From Sulfuricella sp. T08 (GTDB taxonomy: Bacteria; Pseudomonadota; Gammaproteobacteria; Burkholderiales; Sulfuricellaceae): DNA of 64,000 nt. Of this stretch, positions 19,310 through 29,444 are shown one piece after another; positions within the stretch are counted from its first letter, which is position 1, and each line of letters begins with the position of its first letter. Location of the stretch: NCBI RefSeq assembly GCF_000971475.1, contig NZ_DF967523.1:1-64000 (forward strand), in the 5' to 3' direction. The notes under the pieces are model-generated. The model was not told the DNA's origin and did no database searches. It saw only the letters and a list, made by a program, of their open reading frames with translations. The position numbers and the translations under genes were made by a program.

Positions 19310-20767
19310 CTATTCAACCGTTTTAAGTGGTTGCCCTGCCTGCGGCTCACCGCTGGGATAGGCGTGATTCATCAGGCGCAGGTAGCCCTCGGCATTCTTG
19401 CCGAGTGGGGACAGGCGCGCCAGGCTGGCGAAGGTTTCCCCTTTTTTGGCGGTGCGGGTGTGTATGAGTGTGGGCTTCGCCAGTTTACGCTCGGAATCCT
19501 GCAGGGCGTGAAAGCTGTCGATAGCGGATGATATTGCCGCGCGGTGATGGTTATAGGCGGCCGGGTTTTTTGCGGTAGCAACCAGGACAAAGGCCTGATC
19601 CCGGAAAAAGATCACGCCGGCCTTGACCGGTTTGCCTTGGCGTATCCCGCTCATGATGGCGGCGGGCAGGCCGTTGATCGGGGTGGTATCCAGTTCGTTG
19701 CCGGCGTCCAGCCGGATATTGCGGCGCAAAAAATCTGCCGGCGTGCCGCGTGCGGGGCCAGCCAGTACCAATTCGATGAGCACGTCGTTTTCCGGGCTGA
19801 GGGCGATAATCTTGTCGGGGCTGTTTTTGATTTTCCAGTTGGGCGGGAAATTCAGTCCGAATCCCAAGCCGTCATGCAGGAACCGGTTGTCGCGGACGAT
19901 GCCTTGGCTGGGGCTGTCGCCGAAAACCAGTCCGTTGATCTGAGTCAGATAGGCGGCCTGGCGGCTGTCGGATTGAGTTTGCTGGACAAAACGGTTGGCC
20001 TCGCCGACGACTTCCTTGAGCCGGGTATCGTTGTCGGGGTGGGAGGCGAACAGGCCGTGGTAGCGCCTCGGTTCGCGGCCTTCTCCGCGCGCAATTTCAG
20101 CATCGAACAGTTCCTGGTTCTTGAGGACGCCGACCACCTTTACCATCGCCTGTGGATCGTAGCCGGCGCGCGCCAGGTATTCTGCACCGAGGCGGTCCGC
20201 TTCCAGTTCGTGGTCGCGTCCATAGCCTGAAAGCAATGCGTTGCCGAGCAGGCTGAGCAGATCCTGAGCGCCGCCGCGCAATTCCGGCACCAGGACAGAG
20301 CCCAGCGCCACGCCGATACTGGCGGCCATCGAGGCGCTGTACTGCTGCACGCTGTGGCGCGCAGTGACGTGGCCAATTTCATGTCCCAGCACGGCGGCGA
20401 GTTCGGCTTCGGAGTTGAGATAAGCCATGATGCCGCGGGTGATGTAGATATAGCCGCCGGGCAGGGCGAAGGCGTTGATTTCCGGGCTGTCTACCACGGT
20501 GAAGTGGTACTCCAGGTTGCCGCGGTGGCTTTTCTGCGCGAGGTGCTGGCCGACTTCGTTGACGTAGCGCTGCAGGGTGGGGTTGTCGTAAACGCCGTAT
20601 TCCTTGCGGACTTCCTCGTCGCCCTTCTGGCCGGTGCGGACTTCTTCGCTTTCGGACATCATGACGAAATTCTGCCGTCCTGTAACCGGGTTGACGGCAC
20701 AGTTGGCGAGCAGTCCCAGGCAGAGCAGACCGGCAAACAATCTGGAGGCGAGCGTGAATCTCATCAC
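19310..20767 (-). CDS. M48 family metalloprotease, BepA-like lipoprotein
   Basis: 485 aa. A signal with Cys23 in LLANC suggests a periplasmic lipoprotein. The peptidase part has the zinc motif HEIGH (129-133) and ELEAD (187-191). BepA-type proteins degrade or assist outer-membrane proteins during assembly. The C-terminal half differs from the TPR domain of E. coli BepA: it carries a region with LGFGLNFPPNW, as in longer betaproteobacterial members, and a LysM-like tail (KKGETFASLARLS). Start at 20767; Met2 is also possible. Probably co-transcribed with the glycosyltransferase. Confidence 0.9.
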   Translation of the reverse strand: MMRFTLASRLFAGLLCLGLLANCAVNPVTGRQNFVMMSESEEVRTGQKGDEEVRKEYGVYDNPTLQRYVNEVGQHLAQKSHRGNLEYHFTVVDSPEINAFALPGGYIYITRGIMAYLNSEAELAAVLGHEIGHVTARHSVQQYSASMAASIGVALGSVLVPELRGGAQDLLSLLGNALLSGYGRDHELEADRLGAEYLARAGYDPQAMVKVVGVLKNQELFDAEIARGEGREPRRYHGLFASHPDNDTRLKEVVGEANRFVQQTQSDSRQAAYLTQINGLVFGDSPSQGIVRDNRFLHDGLGFGLNFPPNWKIKNSPDKIIALSPENDVLIELVLAGPARGTPADFLRRNIRLDAGNELDTTPINGLPAAIMSGIRQGKPVKAGVIFFRDQAFVLVATAKNPAAYNHHRAAISSAIDSFHALQDSERKLAKPTLIHTRTAKKGETFASLARLSPLGKNAEGYLRLMNHAYPSGEPQAGQPLKTVE

Positions 20768-20790
20768 GATTTATTTTAGCTAACCATAAA

Positions 20791-20817
20791 CAAAAAAGGC
20801 AGCCTCAAGCTGCCTTT
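20791..20817 (-). terminator. Terminator of rpmE
   Basis: Nine-base-pair stem aaaggcagc/gctgccttt with a five-base loop; on the minus strand it ends in a T-run (20791-20797). Confidence 0.85.
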
Positions 20818-20840
20818 ATGTTGCTGCGTAGCGTCGAAGC

Positions 20841-21044
20841 TTACTTCATGCCGTATTTCTGGCGGAATTTTTCGACGCGGCCAGCGGTATCGATGGTCTT
20901 CTGCTTGCCGGTGTAGAATGGGTGGCACATCGAGCAGACTTCAATGCCCAGCGATTTGTTCATGGTCGAACGAGTCTTGAACTTTTCGCCGCAGCTGCAA
21001 GTCACTTCGATTTCGTTATATTCTGGGTGAATTTCCGGTTTCAT
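20841..21044 (-). CDS. rpmE: 50S ribosomal protein L31 (zinc type)
   Basis: 67 aa. Four cysteines (C16, C18, C37, C40; CSCG and [10 protein letters not shown]) mark the zinc-binding form. This form is replaced by a zinc-free paralogue in zinc starvation in some bacteria; no such paralogue is in the window. Ribosome site AAGGAT. It is a single gene between rho and the M48 protease gene, with its own terminator. Confidence 0.97.
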   Translation of the reverse strand: MKPEIHPEYNEIEVTCSCGEKFKTRSTMNKSLGIEVCSMCHPFYTGKQKTIDTAGRVEKFRQKYGMK

Positions 21045-21159
21045 GGCTTAAATCCTTGGAATCTGGCGGCTTTTTTTAGGGCCGAATTCTTGAAAAAGAG
21101 GGATTATCCTCTAAAAAACGGGCTTTATCAAGTCCGCTTGTTCGCTTATCTGCGGCTGG

Positions 21160-22419
21160 TTATCCGCGGCGCATCGAATCGAAAAAGTCCGCGTTGTTCT
21201 TGGTTGCCTTGATCTTGTCGATCAGAAACTCCGTTGCCTCCAGATCATCCATCGGGTAGAGCAGCTTACGCAGCACCCAGATTTTTTGCAGAATGTCGGG
21301 TTTGATCAGTAACTCTTCCTTGCGCGTGCCGGAGCGGTTGACGTTGATCGCCGGATACAGGCGCTTCTCCGCCATCTTGCGATCCATGTGGATTTCCATG
21401 TTGCCGGTGCCCTTGAATTCCTCGTAGATCACGTCGTCCATGCGCGAACCGGTATCCACCAGCGCAGTGGCGATGATGGTCAGCGAGCCGCCCTCCTCGA
21501 TGTTGCGCGCCGCGCCAAAGAAACGCTTGGGTCGCTGCAGTGCATTGGCATCTACGCCGCCAGTAAGCACCTTGCCGGAAGACGGCACCACAGTGTTGTA
21601 GGCACGTGCCAGGCGGGTGATCGAGTCAAGCAGAATCACTACGTCCTTCTTGTGTTCCACCAGGCGCTTGGCTTTTTCCATCACCATTTCGGCGACCTGG
21701 ACATGGCGCGTGGCGGGTTCGTCGAAGGTGGAGGAAACCACCTCGCCACGCACCGAGCGCTGCATTTCCGTTACTTCTTCCGGTCGCTCATCGATCAGCA
21801 GTACGATCAGATAGCATTCCGGGTGGTTGGCCGCGATGGAGTGGGCGATATGTTGCAGCATCACGGTCTTGCCGGATTTCGGCGAGGCCACCAGCAGGCC
21901 GCGCTGCCCTTTGCCGATCGGTGCGACCATGTCGATGACGCGACCGGTAATGTTCTCTTCCGCCCTGATATCGCGTTCCAGAATCATTGGCTGATTCGGG
22001 AACAGCGGCGTCAGATTCTCGAACAGGATCTTGTGCTTGGAGTTCTCAGGTGGTTCACCATTGACCTGATCCACCTTGACCAGTGCGAAATAGCGCTCGC
22101 CCTCTTTAGGGGTGCGGATCTCGCCCTCGATCGAATCGCCGGTGTGCAGGTTGAAGCGGCGAATCTGCGAGGGACTGACATAAATATCGTCCGGCCCGGC
22201 CAGATAGGAGGTGTCAGGAGAACGGAGGAAGCCGAAGCCATCCGGCAGGACTTCCAGCGTGCCTTCGCCGTAAATGCTTTCGCCTTTCTTGGCCTGATTC
22301 TTGAGTAAGGCAAAGATCAGATCCTGCTTGCGCAGGCGGCTTGCACCCTCGATCTCGTTGGTGATGGCCATTTCCACCAGTTCGGTGACGGGGAGGTGTT
22401 TTAAATCGGATAAGCGCAT
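21160..22419 (-). CDS. rho: Transcription termination factor Rho
   Basis: 419 aa, typical. A hexameric RNA-dependent ATPase that ends transcription. Seen: an N-terminal helix bundle, the RNA-binding OSB fold around GYGFLRS-like [14 protein letters not shown]-loop ASPKSGKT, Walker [17 protein letters not shown], and the Q/R-loop regions [20 protein letters not shown] and [17 protein letters not shown]. Lies downstream of trxA on the same strand, with a 140-nt gap holding a stable hairpin. Confidence 0.98.
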   Translation of the reverse strand: MRLSDLKHLPVTELVEMAITNEIEGASRLRKQDLIFALLKNQAKKGESIYGEGTLEVLPDGFGFLRSPDTSYLAGPDDIYVSPSQIRRFNLHTGDSIEGEIRTPKEGERYFALVKVDQVNGEPPENSKHKILFENLTPLFPNQPMILERDIRAEENITGRVIDMVAPIGKGQRGLLVASPKSGKTVMLQHIAHSIAANHPECYLIVLLIDERPEEVTEMQRSVRGEVVSSTFDEPATRHVQVAEMVMEKAKRLVEHKKDVVILLDSITRLARAYNTVVPSSGKVLTGGVDANALQRPKRFFGAARNIEEGGSLTIIATALVDTGSRMDDVIYEEFKGTGNMEIHMDRKMAEKRLYPAINVNRSGTRKEELLIKPDILQKIWVLRKLLYPMDDLEATEFLIDKIKATKNNADFFDSMRRG

Positions 22420-22511
22420 GGCGGTAGGGTAGGATGAATCAGTAGAAAAGGTGGATCAAAGGTAGAGCAAGGTGGATCTGGAATTTCTTAGAGTGCGGCG
22501 GGAAGAAGCTT

Positions 22512-22544
22512 GCGCCTGAGCCCGAGGAACGGGCAGTCAGGCGC
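22512..22544 (-). other. Stable stem-loop between trxA and rho
   Basis: Nested inverted repeat: gcgcctga (22512-22519) with tcaggcgc (22537-22544), and gcccg with cgggc inside, loop AGGAA. There is no T-run, so it is not a classical terminator. It could stabilise the trxA 3' end or shape the rho leader. Confidence 0.5.
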
Positions 22545-22557
22545 TAGGTTAGCGGCT

Positions 22558-22884
22558 TTAAATATTGCTGTCAATGAATGCGGTCAGTTGGGACTTGGAC
22601 AGGGCGCCCACTTTGGTGGCTTCGATGTTGCCATTCTTGAATATCATCAGGGTAGGAATGCCGCGAATGCCGAATTTTGGCGGCGTGGCCTGGTTTTCGT
22701 CGATATTGAGTTTGGCGACCTTGATGCGTCCCGCGTATTCCTGCGCAATTTCGTCGAGAATCGGGGCGATCATCTTGCACGGGCCGCACCAGTCCGCCCA
22801 GTAATCAACCAGTACGGGTAACGGGGATTGCAGGACTTCTGGCTCGAAGGTGTCGTCGGTGACGTAATGGATATGTTCGCTCAT
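22558..22884 (-). CDS. trxA: Thioredoxin 1
   Basis: 108 aa from the ATG at 22884 ([10 protein letters not shown]); a Met seven codons upstream is less likely. The active site WCGPC (Cys33, Cys36) and the cis-Pro in RGIPTL are intact. A cytoplasmic disulphide reductant fed by thioredoxin reductase. The trxA-rho order is common in proteobacteria. Confidence 0.97.
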   Translation of the reverse strand: MSEHIHYVTDDTFEPEVLQSPLPVLVDYWADWCGPCKMIAPILDEIAQEYAGRIKVAKLNIDENQATPPKFGIRGIPTLMIFKNGNIEATKVGALSKSQLTAFIDSNI

Positions 22885-23160
22885 GAGATTCTGGCTCCAA
22901 TTCAAAATAATAGAGAATCAACGGAAAAGATTGTGAAACGCTGTGACAGTTTGACGATTGTGTTTGCTTTTGTGTTGTGACAGACGTGTTGCCGGTTTAT
23001 GGGCTGGATATGAAATGTATTTTTGAACTTTATCCTAACCAAAAAAATCCGGCAAGGGGAATTGTTGGACGAATGCGTTGATTATGCCACCCGGTTTCGG
23101 GATAAAATCAGGTTGTTCCCCATTGTTCCCGGTATTCCCGGACGCTTATCAATTCATTAT

Positions 23161-25992
23161 ATGCGGAAATCTTCGGTTGACACTGTTTCCGTCCCCCATC
23201 TGCTGCGCGTCGCCGCACGGGAAATCGTTGCGCTGGAGCAGGAGCGGCTGCCCAGGCTGACCGGCCTGGTGATACTGCTGCCGAATTTTCATGCCGTCGA
23301 TTTGATGGGCGAGGCTCTGAGCGAAGCGGCGGGCGCGCCCTCCCTGCTGCTGCCGCGCATGACCACCCTGACCGAATGGGCCGGAGAGGTGGCGCTGGGA
23401 CGTGAGGTTCTCCCCGACAGCTGCCGTGCTGCCCTGCTTTACCAGGCCCTGCGCGAGCGGAAATGGTTTGCCGACGCCGATTTGTGGCATGTCAGCCGGG
23501 AATTGCTCAGCCTGTTCGACGATATGGCCCGGCAGGGAACCGGCCTGCCGGATTCCTATCCGGAGTTTATCGCGCTGCTGGAACAAGCCTACCGCACCCG
23601 CGCCGGAGAACCGCTGCAGTTCGAGGCGCGCCTGGTGCACGAGTTGTGGTATGCCATGAGCCTCAGCGGCGATGGCCGCGTCGATAGCATCACCGCCTAC
23701 CATTTGCGGCTGGCCGGCTTGGCCGATGTTGCTGCCTCACCCTTGTATGCCGTCGGCCTGTCCGGCCTGACGCCGATGGAGCAGGACTTTTTCCGGCGCT
23801 ACCGGGAAAGGCAGCCGGTACACCTGTACGGCTGCGACGATGAGGTTCCAGCCGATGACTTGAGCAGGTTGGTGCAAATAGCCTGGCAGTCTCCGGTGGC
23901 TGTAACCCTCTTTCCCAACTCTCTCTCAGATGGACGCCCTCACCTCAATCCTCTCCCGCAGGCGGGAGAAGAGGCAAACGTGAAGGGCGCTTGTTCCGAT
24001 CTGCCCGGCTTGCGCGAGCGCGCCGCCGAATTTCGTCAGCGCGGTCCGGAAAGTCCGTTGAGAGGCCGCCTTGAATTGCTTGAAGCGCACAGCCTGGAGC
24101 AGGAGGCGCAGGCTGTGGACAGCCAGATTCGCGAGTGGCTGCAGGCAGGCAAAAGCGCCATCGCGGTGATCGCCCAGGACCGGCTGGTGGCACGCCGCGC
24201 CCGCGCGCTGCTGGAGCGCGGCCAGATCCTGATTGCGGACGAAACCGGCTGGACCTTTTCCACCGTGGCCGCCAGCGCCGTGGTGATGCGCTGGCTCGAC
24301 GCCATGGCCAGCCGCTTCCACCACCTCGATCTGCTCGACCTGCTCAAATCCCCGCTGATCTTCGCCGACTGGGAGGTTGGGGCACGCAAGCATGCCGTCT
24401 ACGGCCTGGAGCAACTGGTGCGGCGCCATAGCGTGATCTCCGGTCTGCATCACTACCGCGGCCTGGCGCAGCGCGAAGGTGCGGAGGACGTGCTCGCGCT
24501 GCTGGCCCGACTGGAGCAGGCGCAGGCCCGCTTCGGCGCGCGCAAGCGCGGGCTGGCGGCATGGCTGGCCAGCTTGCTGGAAAGCCTGGAGGTGCTAGGC
24601 TTGCGCCAGGGTCTGGCGCAGGACTTGGCCGGAGAGCAGTTGCTGCGGCTGCTCGCTCGCCTGCAAAAAGAATTGACCCAGGATCAGGGGCTATTCTCCC
24701 TGAGCGAATGGCGGCGCTGGCTCGACAGCCAGCTCGAAGCCGCCACCTTCCGCGATACCGGCATCACCAGCCCGGTGGTGTTTACTCACCTCGGCGCCGC
24801 GCGCCTGCGCCGCTTCGACGGCGTAATCGTGGCCGGCGGCGATGCCGCCCATTTTCCGGGAAGAGGAAAGGAAAGTGCCTTTTTCAACCAATCGGTGCGG
24901 GCGCAACTCGGGTTGCCGACTTTCGAACAGGACCTGCGCCAGATGGAGCAGGACTTCACCTCGCTGCTGGCGGACTGCGGCACCCTGCTCATTACCTGGC
25001 AGGGCCGAAAAAACGCCGAACCCAGTCTGGCGAGCCCGTGGGTAGATCGGCTGGAGGTCTTCCACCAACTGGCCTATGGAGAGGAGCTGCCGCGCAGGGC
25101 GGCTGATCTGCTTGGGAAGGCCGCCGATATTCTTACTCCGTTGCCCGCCACGGCCCGCCCGACATTGCCGCCCGAACTGGTTCCCGTCGCCCTCTCCGCC
25201 AGCGGCTACAACAGCCTGATGGCCTGCCCCTACCAGTTTTACGCCCGCCATGCCCTGCACCTGAACGAGCTGGACGAAGTGCAGCAGGCGCTGGAAAAGA
25301 AGGATTACGGCGAGCACGTGCATGCCATCCTGCACCATTTCCACCAGCGCTATCCCGCCATCAGCGGCTGCGACCGGGCCGAGATGGAACAGGCCCTGCG
25401 CGACATCAGCCGGGAAGAATTCCTCCAGGCGCTGGAGGCAGACTACCTCGCCCGTGCCTGGGCGCTGCGCTGGGATGTGCGCATTCCCGCCTATCTCGAC
25501 TGGCAGGCGGGGCGCGAGCAGGAAGGCTGGCGCTGGCACGACGGCGAGCTGTGGCGCACGCGGGAACTGGAACTGGACGGGGGGCGTAGCCTGACCCTGA
25601 AGGGCCGGATCGACCGCATCGACACCCGGTCGGACGATGGTGAAGCCGCCTACGCCGTGCTGGATTACAAGACCCAGAGCCGCGTCGGCCTGCAAAAGAA
25701 GCTGGAAACGCCGGGCGAGGACGTGCAGCTGCCGGTGTATGCGCTGCTGCTGGAAGAGTCGGTGGTCGAAGCGGCATTTGTGCCGGTGGACGAGGATGGC
25801 AGCACCAAGATAGTGGAGCAGGAAGACATTTATGCGCTGAGCAAGGCCACCGGGCAGCGCCTGCGCGAGCTGTTCAACGCCCTGTACCGGGGCGCTGCGC
25901 TGCCCGCCCAGGGCAGCGCTCCGGCCTGCGCTTACTGCGAGATGAGCGGCCTGTGCCGCAAGGACTATCGGAGCGACCATGAGGGGCAATGA
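23161..25992 (+). CDS. AddB-like PD-(D/E)XK nuclease protein (probable DNA repair protein)
   Basis: 943 aa from the ATG at 23161; the frame stays open to a TTG at 23023, and no start has a good ribosome site. The N-terminal half is an inactivated helicase-like region (LTGLVILLPN). The C-terminal part is a RecB-type nuclease with LDYKT and GRIDRIDTR. Cysteines in CPYQFYARH and CAYCEMSGLC are placed like the iron-sulphur cluster ligands of AddB. It overlaps the next helicase gene by 14 nt and probably forms a complex with it that processes double-strand breaks. An in-frame repeat-derived insert sits at about 23930-23990. Confidence 0.88.
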   Translation: MRKSSVDTVSVPHLLRVAAREIVALEQERLPRLTGLVILLPNFHAVDLMGEALSEAAGAPSLLLPRMTTLTEWAGEVALGREVLPDSCRAALLYQALRERKWFADADLWHVSRELLSLFDDMARQGTGLPDSYPEFIALLEQAYRTRAGEPLQFEARLVHELWYAMSLSGDGRVDSITAYHLRLAGLADVAASPLYAVGLSGLTPMEQDFFRRYRERQPVHLYGCDDEVPADDLSRLVQIAWQSPVAVTLFPNSLSDGRPHLNPLPQAGEEANVKGACSDLPGLRERAAEFRQRGPESPLRGRLELLEAHSLEQEAQAVDSQIREWLQAGKSAIAVIAQDRLVARRARALLERGQILIADETGWTFSTVAASAVVMRWLDAMASRFHHLDLLDLLKSPLIFADWEVGARKHAVYGLEQLVRRHSVISGLHHYRGLAQREGAEDVLALLARLEQAQARFGARKRGLAAWLASLLESLEVLGLRQGLAQDLAGEQLLRLLARLQKELTQDQGLFSLSEWRRWLDSQLEAATFRDTGITSPVVFTHLGAARLRRFDGVIVAGGDAAHFPGRGKESAFFNQSVRAQLGLPTFEQDLRQMEQDFTSLLADCGTLLITWQGRKNAEPSLASPWVDRLEVFHQLAYGEELPRRAADLLGKAADILTPLPATARPTLPPELVPVALSASGYNSLMACPYQFYARHALHLNELDEVQQALEKKDYGEHVHAILHHFHQRYPAISGCDRAEMEQALRDISREEFLQALEADYLARAWALRWDVRIPAYLDWQAGREQEGWRWHDGELWRTRELELDGGRSLTLKGRIDRIDTRSDDGEAAYAVLDYKTQSRVGLQKKLETPGEDVQLPVYALLLEESVVEAAFVPVDEDGSTKIVEQEDIYALSKATGQRLRELFNALYRGAALPAQGSAPACAYCEMSGLCRKDYRSDHEGQ
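23936..23988. repeat. Dispersed palindromic repeat inserted in frame in the addB-like gene
   Basis: Core hairpin cctctcccgc/gcgggagaagagg (23950-23974), flanked by weaker outer arms gccctcac and gtgaagggc. It encodes the peptide LNPLPQAGEEAN, which has no counterpart in the family. Related copies lie at 26808-26892 and 49373-49413. Confidence 0.75.
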
Positions 25993-28900
25993 GATCAACC
26001 GCGCCGCGCTGAATCCAGCTTCTTCGGCGGTGGTCGAAGCCTGCGCCGGCAGCGGCAAGACCTGGCTGCTGGTGTCGCGCATCGTGCGCCTGCTGTTGGC
26101 CGGGGCGGCGCCGTCCGAAATCCTGGCGATCACCTTTACCCGCAAAGCGGCGCAGGAAATGTCAGCGCGTTTGCGCGACTGGCTGCGCCTGCTGGCGCTG
26201 GCGCCGGACGAGGAAGTGCGGGCTTTCCTGCTTGAACGCGCCGTTCCGGAGCATGATATCGAGTCCCTGCTGCCCCGCGCCCGCAGCCTGTTCGAAATCT
26301 TCCTCTCCGCCCAGCCCGGCATTACCATCAACACTTTCCACGGCTGGTTTCTGCAACTGCTCCAGCGCGCCCCGCTGGACAGCGGGGCGGGCGGCGACTG
26401 GGGGCTGCTTGACCAGACCTCCGCGCTGCTCGAGGAAGCCTGGCAGCTGTTCGCCGAAGAACTGCAATCCGACCCTGGTTCGGAATCCGCCCAGGCACTG
26501 GATTTCCTCTTCACCGAGCACGGCTTGCACAACACCCGCAGCCTGCTGCTCGATTTCGTCGCCAAGCGCGCCGAATGGTGGGCTTATACCCAGGGGGCGG
26601 AGGATGCGGCAGCGTTTGCTGCAGAGACATTGCGCCGCGATCTGGCGGTGGAGCCGGAGCGGGATGTGCTGGCCGAGCTGTTTGCCGATAGTGGTTTGAT
26701 CCTCGATTTGCAGTCTATTCTGGGGCTGCTGGAAATCAATACGGACACGGATAAGGGGCTTGCCATCGGACTTTCACGAGTACTGGCGGATATTGGCGAG
26801 CAGGCTTCCTCTCCCCCAGCCCCTCTCCCACAAGTGGGCGAGGGGAGTTTAAGCCCCTCTCCCGCAGGCGGGAGAGGGGCTGGGGAGAGGGGGTTTTCGC
26901 AATGCTTTGAGGCGATCTTTGCCGTGTTCTTCACCCTGAAAGGTGACCCGCGTAAGCGCAAGGCGAGCAAAGACCAGGCAAAACGTTTGGGCGCGGAGGG
27001 CGAAGTTCGCCTGCTCGAACTGCATGGGCGTTTGAGCGAGCGCCTTGCGGCGGTGCGGGACGCGCTTGCCGCGCTAGCCGCTTACCGCTTCAACCGAGCC
27101 GGCCTGCGCTGCGGCGCGGGGCTGCTCGACGCCTACCAGCGCCTCAAGGAGGAACGGCGGGCGGTGGATTTCACCGACGTAGAATGGCGCGTCCACCAGT
27201 TGCTCAATCGTTCCGACCACGCTGAGTACATGCAGTACAAGCTCGACTGCCGCTACCGTCATATCCTGCTCGACGAATTCCAGGACACCAATCCGTTGCA
27301 GTGGCAGATCATGCGTTCCTGGCTCGATGCCTCGACGGGTGCAGGCAGCGCGCCGACGGTGTTTCTGGTGGGCGACCCGAAGCAGGCGATCTACCGTTTC
27401 CGCCGCGCCGATGCGCGCCTGTTCGGCATCGCTGCCGATTTTCTGGAGCAAGGCTACGGCGCGGCCCGGTTGCAGCAGAATGTTTCCCGCCGTAGTGCAC
27501 CGCCGGTGCTGGAGGCGGTGAACTGCCTGTTCGGGCAGGAGGAGGAATTCACCGGTTTCGAGCTGCACCAAGCCCATCACACCGAAATTCCGGGCAGGGT
27601 GGAAGTGCTGCCTTTGGCCCAGGGCGATCAAAATGAACCCGCCGAAGCGCAGTCGTCAGTCCTGATCTTGCGCGACCCCCTGACCGAAGCGCTGGAGGAA
27701 GAGGAAGACCAGCGCGTCGAACGGGAAGCCCAGCAACTGGCGGAAAAAATCGGCAGCATGGTGGGGTCATGGCAGATCGCCACGGAGAACGGCGAGAACA
27801 GGCCGGCGGAATTTCGCGACATCCTGCTGCTGAAACGCAGCCGCACCCGGCTGGAAATTTACGAGCGTGCCTTGCGCACGGCCCGCATCCCCTACGTCAG
27901 TTCGCGTCAGGGTGGGTTGCTTGAAACGCTGGAATGCAGCGATCTGACCGCCTTGCTGACTTTCCTGATCACCCCCTTCGCCGACCTTTGTCTGGCCCAA
28001 GCGCTGCGTTCGCCCTTGTTCGGCTGTTCTGACGACGACCTGATGCGATTGGCAAAGCTGCCAGATGGCTCCTGGTGGGCGCGCCTGCAGGCATTGGCCG
28101 TGCGCGGTGAGGCAGGCCCGACCCTACAGCGGGCAGCGGACCTGCTGCAAGGCTGGCTTGCACTCACCGACACCCTGCCGGTGCACGACCTGCTCGATCG
28201 CATCTATTTCGAGGGCGACTTGCTGCCGCGTTACGCTGCTGCTGTGCCGGATGCGATGCGCGGCGCGGTGCAGGCCAATCTGCACGCCTTCATGGAACTG
28301 GCGCTGAACGTGGACAGCGGTCGCTATCCCAGCTTGCCCAAGTTCATCAACGAATTGCAGCAGCTGCGCCGTGCGGCGGCGCAAGAGGCCCCGGACGAAG
28401 GCATCGTCGGCGATGCCGGCAACGCCGTGCGCATCCTCACTATCCACGGCTCCAAGGGGCTGGAGTCGCCTATCGTCTGGCTGCTCGACGCTCATGCCTC
28501 GCCCCGCAATGAGCGCGGCTACCGGGCCGTAATCGACTGGCCGCCGGAAAGTCCCTGCCCGCAGCACTTCTTCCTCTACGCCGGCAAGCGCGAGCGTGCT
28601 GCGCAGTGGCAGCCGGTTTTCGATGCCGAAGCCCAACTGGAGCGGCGCGAAGACCTGAACCTGCTGTATGTCGCGATGACCCGCGCCCGTCAGGCGCTGA
28701 TCGTCAGTGGCAGCGAAAGCACGCGCAAGTCCGAGGAAAGCTGGCACGGAAAAATCCGCAATGCCCTGACCGGCGAAGAAGCCGGGGAGACCTGCGAACT
28801 CGGCCAGATGCCCCAGCTGCCCGCAGGCGCGGCGCAACCCGAAGCCGCGCCGCCCCCCGTTTTTTATACCCCTGCTGCGCAGGCTATCCCCACCGGCAAA

Positions 28901-29377
28901 CGGATCAGCCAGCGCCAGACCGAGGCACAGCGCCATGGCATCCGGCTGCATGCGCTGCTGGAATGGATCGCCCCGCCTTCGCAGGCGCTCGACCGGGCAT
29001 GGATGCAAGACAGGCTGGAAGTGGACGATGCCGAGTTCGACACGCTCTGGCAGGATGCCTTGCATCTCACCCAGGCTCCCCATTTGCAGCGCTTCTTCGA
29101 CCCTGCATGCTATGTGAATGCCTGGAAAGAAGTGCCCTACCGAACGGCAGCGGGGGAGAGCCGTCGTCTCGATCGGTTGGTTGAGTTTAAGAATGACGTC
29201 TGGATACTGGATTTCAAGGCCGCCGAGAGGGCGGAAGAGGGGAATCTGGCGGCATGTGCTGCGCCTTATCTGGGGGTGATGAGGGAATATCGGGTGGCTA
29301 TGGAGGGGGTGTTTGCACCCAAGAGGGTGAGGGCGGTGTTGGTGTTTGGGAATGGGTTGATATTTGAAATCGATTAG
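25979..29377 (+). CDS. AddA-like UvrD-family helicase-nuclease
   Basis: 1132 aa. Superfamily 1A helicase: Walker A ACAGSGKTW (21-29), ITFTRKAAQEM, LLDEFQDTNPLQ (Walker B), VGDPKQAIYRFRRA, TIHGSKGLE and LYVAMTRARQ. The C-terminal RecB-like nuclease has a DRLVEF...WILDFKAA segment. With the AddB-like protein it would unwind and resect broken DNA ends. Because it overlaps that gene by 14 nt, the pair is one operon. A double repeat insertion at 26808-26892 adds about 30 residues between helicase blocks. Related to RecB/AddA but not clearly either; a chi-type regulation cannot be inferred. Confidence 0.9.
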   Translation: MRGNEINRAALNPASSAVVEACAGSGKTWLLVSRIVRLLLAGAAPSEILAITFTRKAAQEMSARLRDWLRLLALAPDEEVRAFLLERAVPEHDIESLLPRARSLFEIFLSAQPGITINTFHGWFLQLLQRAPLDSGAGGDWGLLDQTSALLEEAWQLFAEELQSDPGSESAQALDFLFTEHGLHNTRSLLLDFVAKRAEWWAYTQGAEDAAAFAAETLRRDLAVEPERDVLAELFADSGLILDLQSILGLLEINTDTDKGLAIGLSRVLADIGEQASSPPAPLPQVGEGSLSPSPAGGRGAGERGFSQCFEAIFAVFFTLKGDPRKRKASKDQAKRLGAEGEVRLLELHGRLSERLAAVRDALAALAAYRFNRAGLRCGAGLLDAYQRLKEERRAVDFTDVEWRVHQLLNRSDHAEYMQYKLDCRYRHILLDEFQDTNPLQWQIMRSWLDASTGAGSAPTVFLVGDPKQAIYRFRRADARLFGIAADFLEQGYGAARLQQNVSRRSAPPVLEAVNCLFGQEEEFTGFELHQAHHTEIPGRVEVLPLAQGDQNEPAEAQSSVLILRDPLTEALEEEEDQRVEREAQQLAEKIGSMVGSWQIATENGENRPAEFRDILLLKRSRTRLEIYERALRTARIPYVSSRQGGLLETLECSDLTALLTFLITPFADLCLAQALRSPLFGCSDDDLMRLAKLPDGSWWARLQALAVRGEAGPTLQRAADLLQGWLALTDTLPVHDLLDRIYFEGDLLPRYAAAVPDAMRGAVQANLHAFMELALNVDSGRYPSLPKFINELQQLRRAAAQEAPDEGIVGDAGNAVRILTIHGSKGLESPIVWLLDAHASPRNERGYRAVIDWPPESPCPQHFFLYAGKRERAAQWQPVFDAEAQLERREDLNLLYVAMTRARQALIVSGSESTRKSEESWHGKIRNALTGEEAGETCELGQMPQLPAGAAQPEAAPPPVFYTPAAQAIPTGKRISQRQTEAQRHGIRLHALLEWIAPPSQALDRAWMQDRLEVDDAEFDTLWQDALHLTQAPHLQRFFDPACYVNAWKEVPYRTAAGESRRLDRLVEFKNDVWILDFKAAERAEEGNLAACAAPYLGVMREYRVAMEGVFAPKRVRAVLVFGNGLIFEID
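26808..26892. repeat. Nested double palindromic repeat inserted in frame in the addA-like gene
   Basis: Two hairpins in tandem (cccctctccc...gcgagggg, then cccctctcccgc/gcgggagagggg) inside larger outer arms (ccctctcccc...ggggagaggg). The reading frame stays open and gives a Pro/Gly-rich insert (SSPPAPLPQVGEG, then SPSPAGGRGAGERG). Confidence 0.85.
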
Positions 29378-29444
29378 CTGGGTTTGAGCCTAACACCAAC
29401 ATAACCGGCACGAGATACGAGCGATCGGCGCCGTAGGCGCGAAG

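Noticed and set aside
24691-26565. 624-codon minus-strand frame across the DNA repair genes
   Set aside because: Antisense to the AddB/AddA-like genes, which carry all helicase and nuclease motifs.
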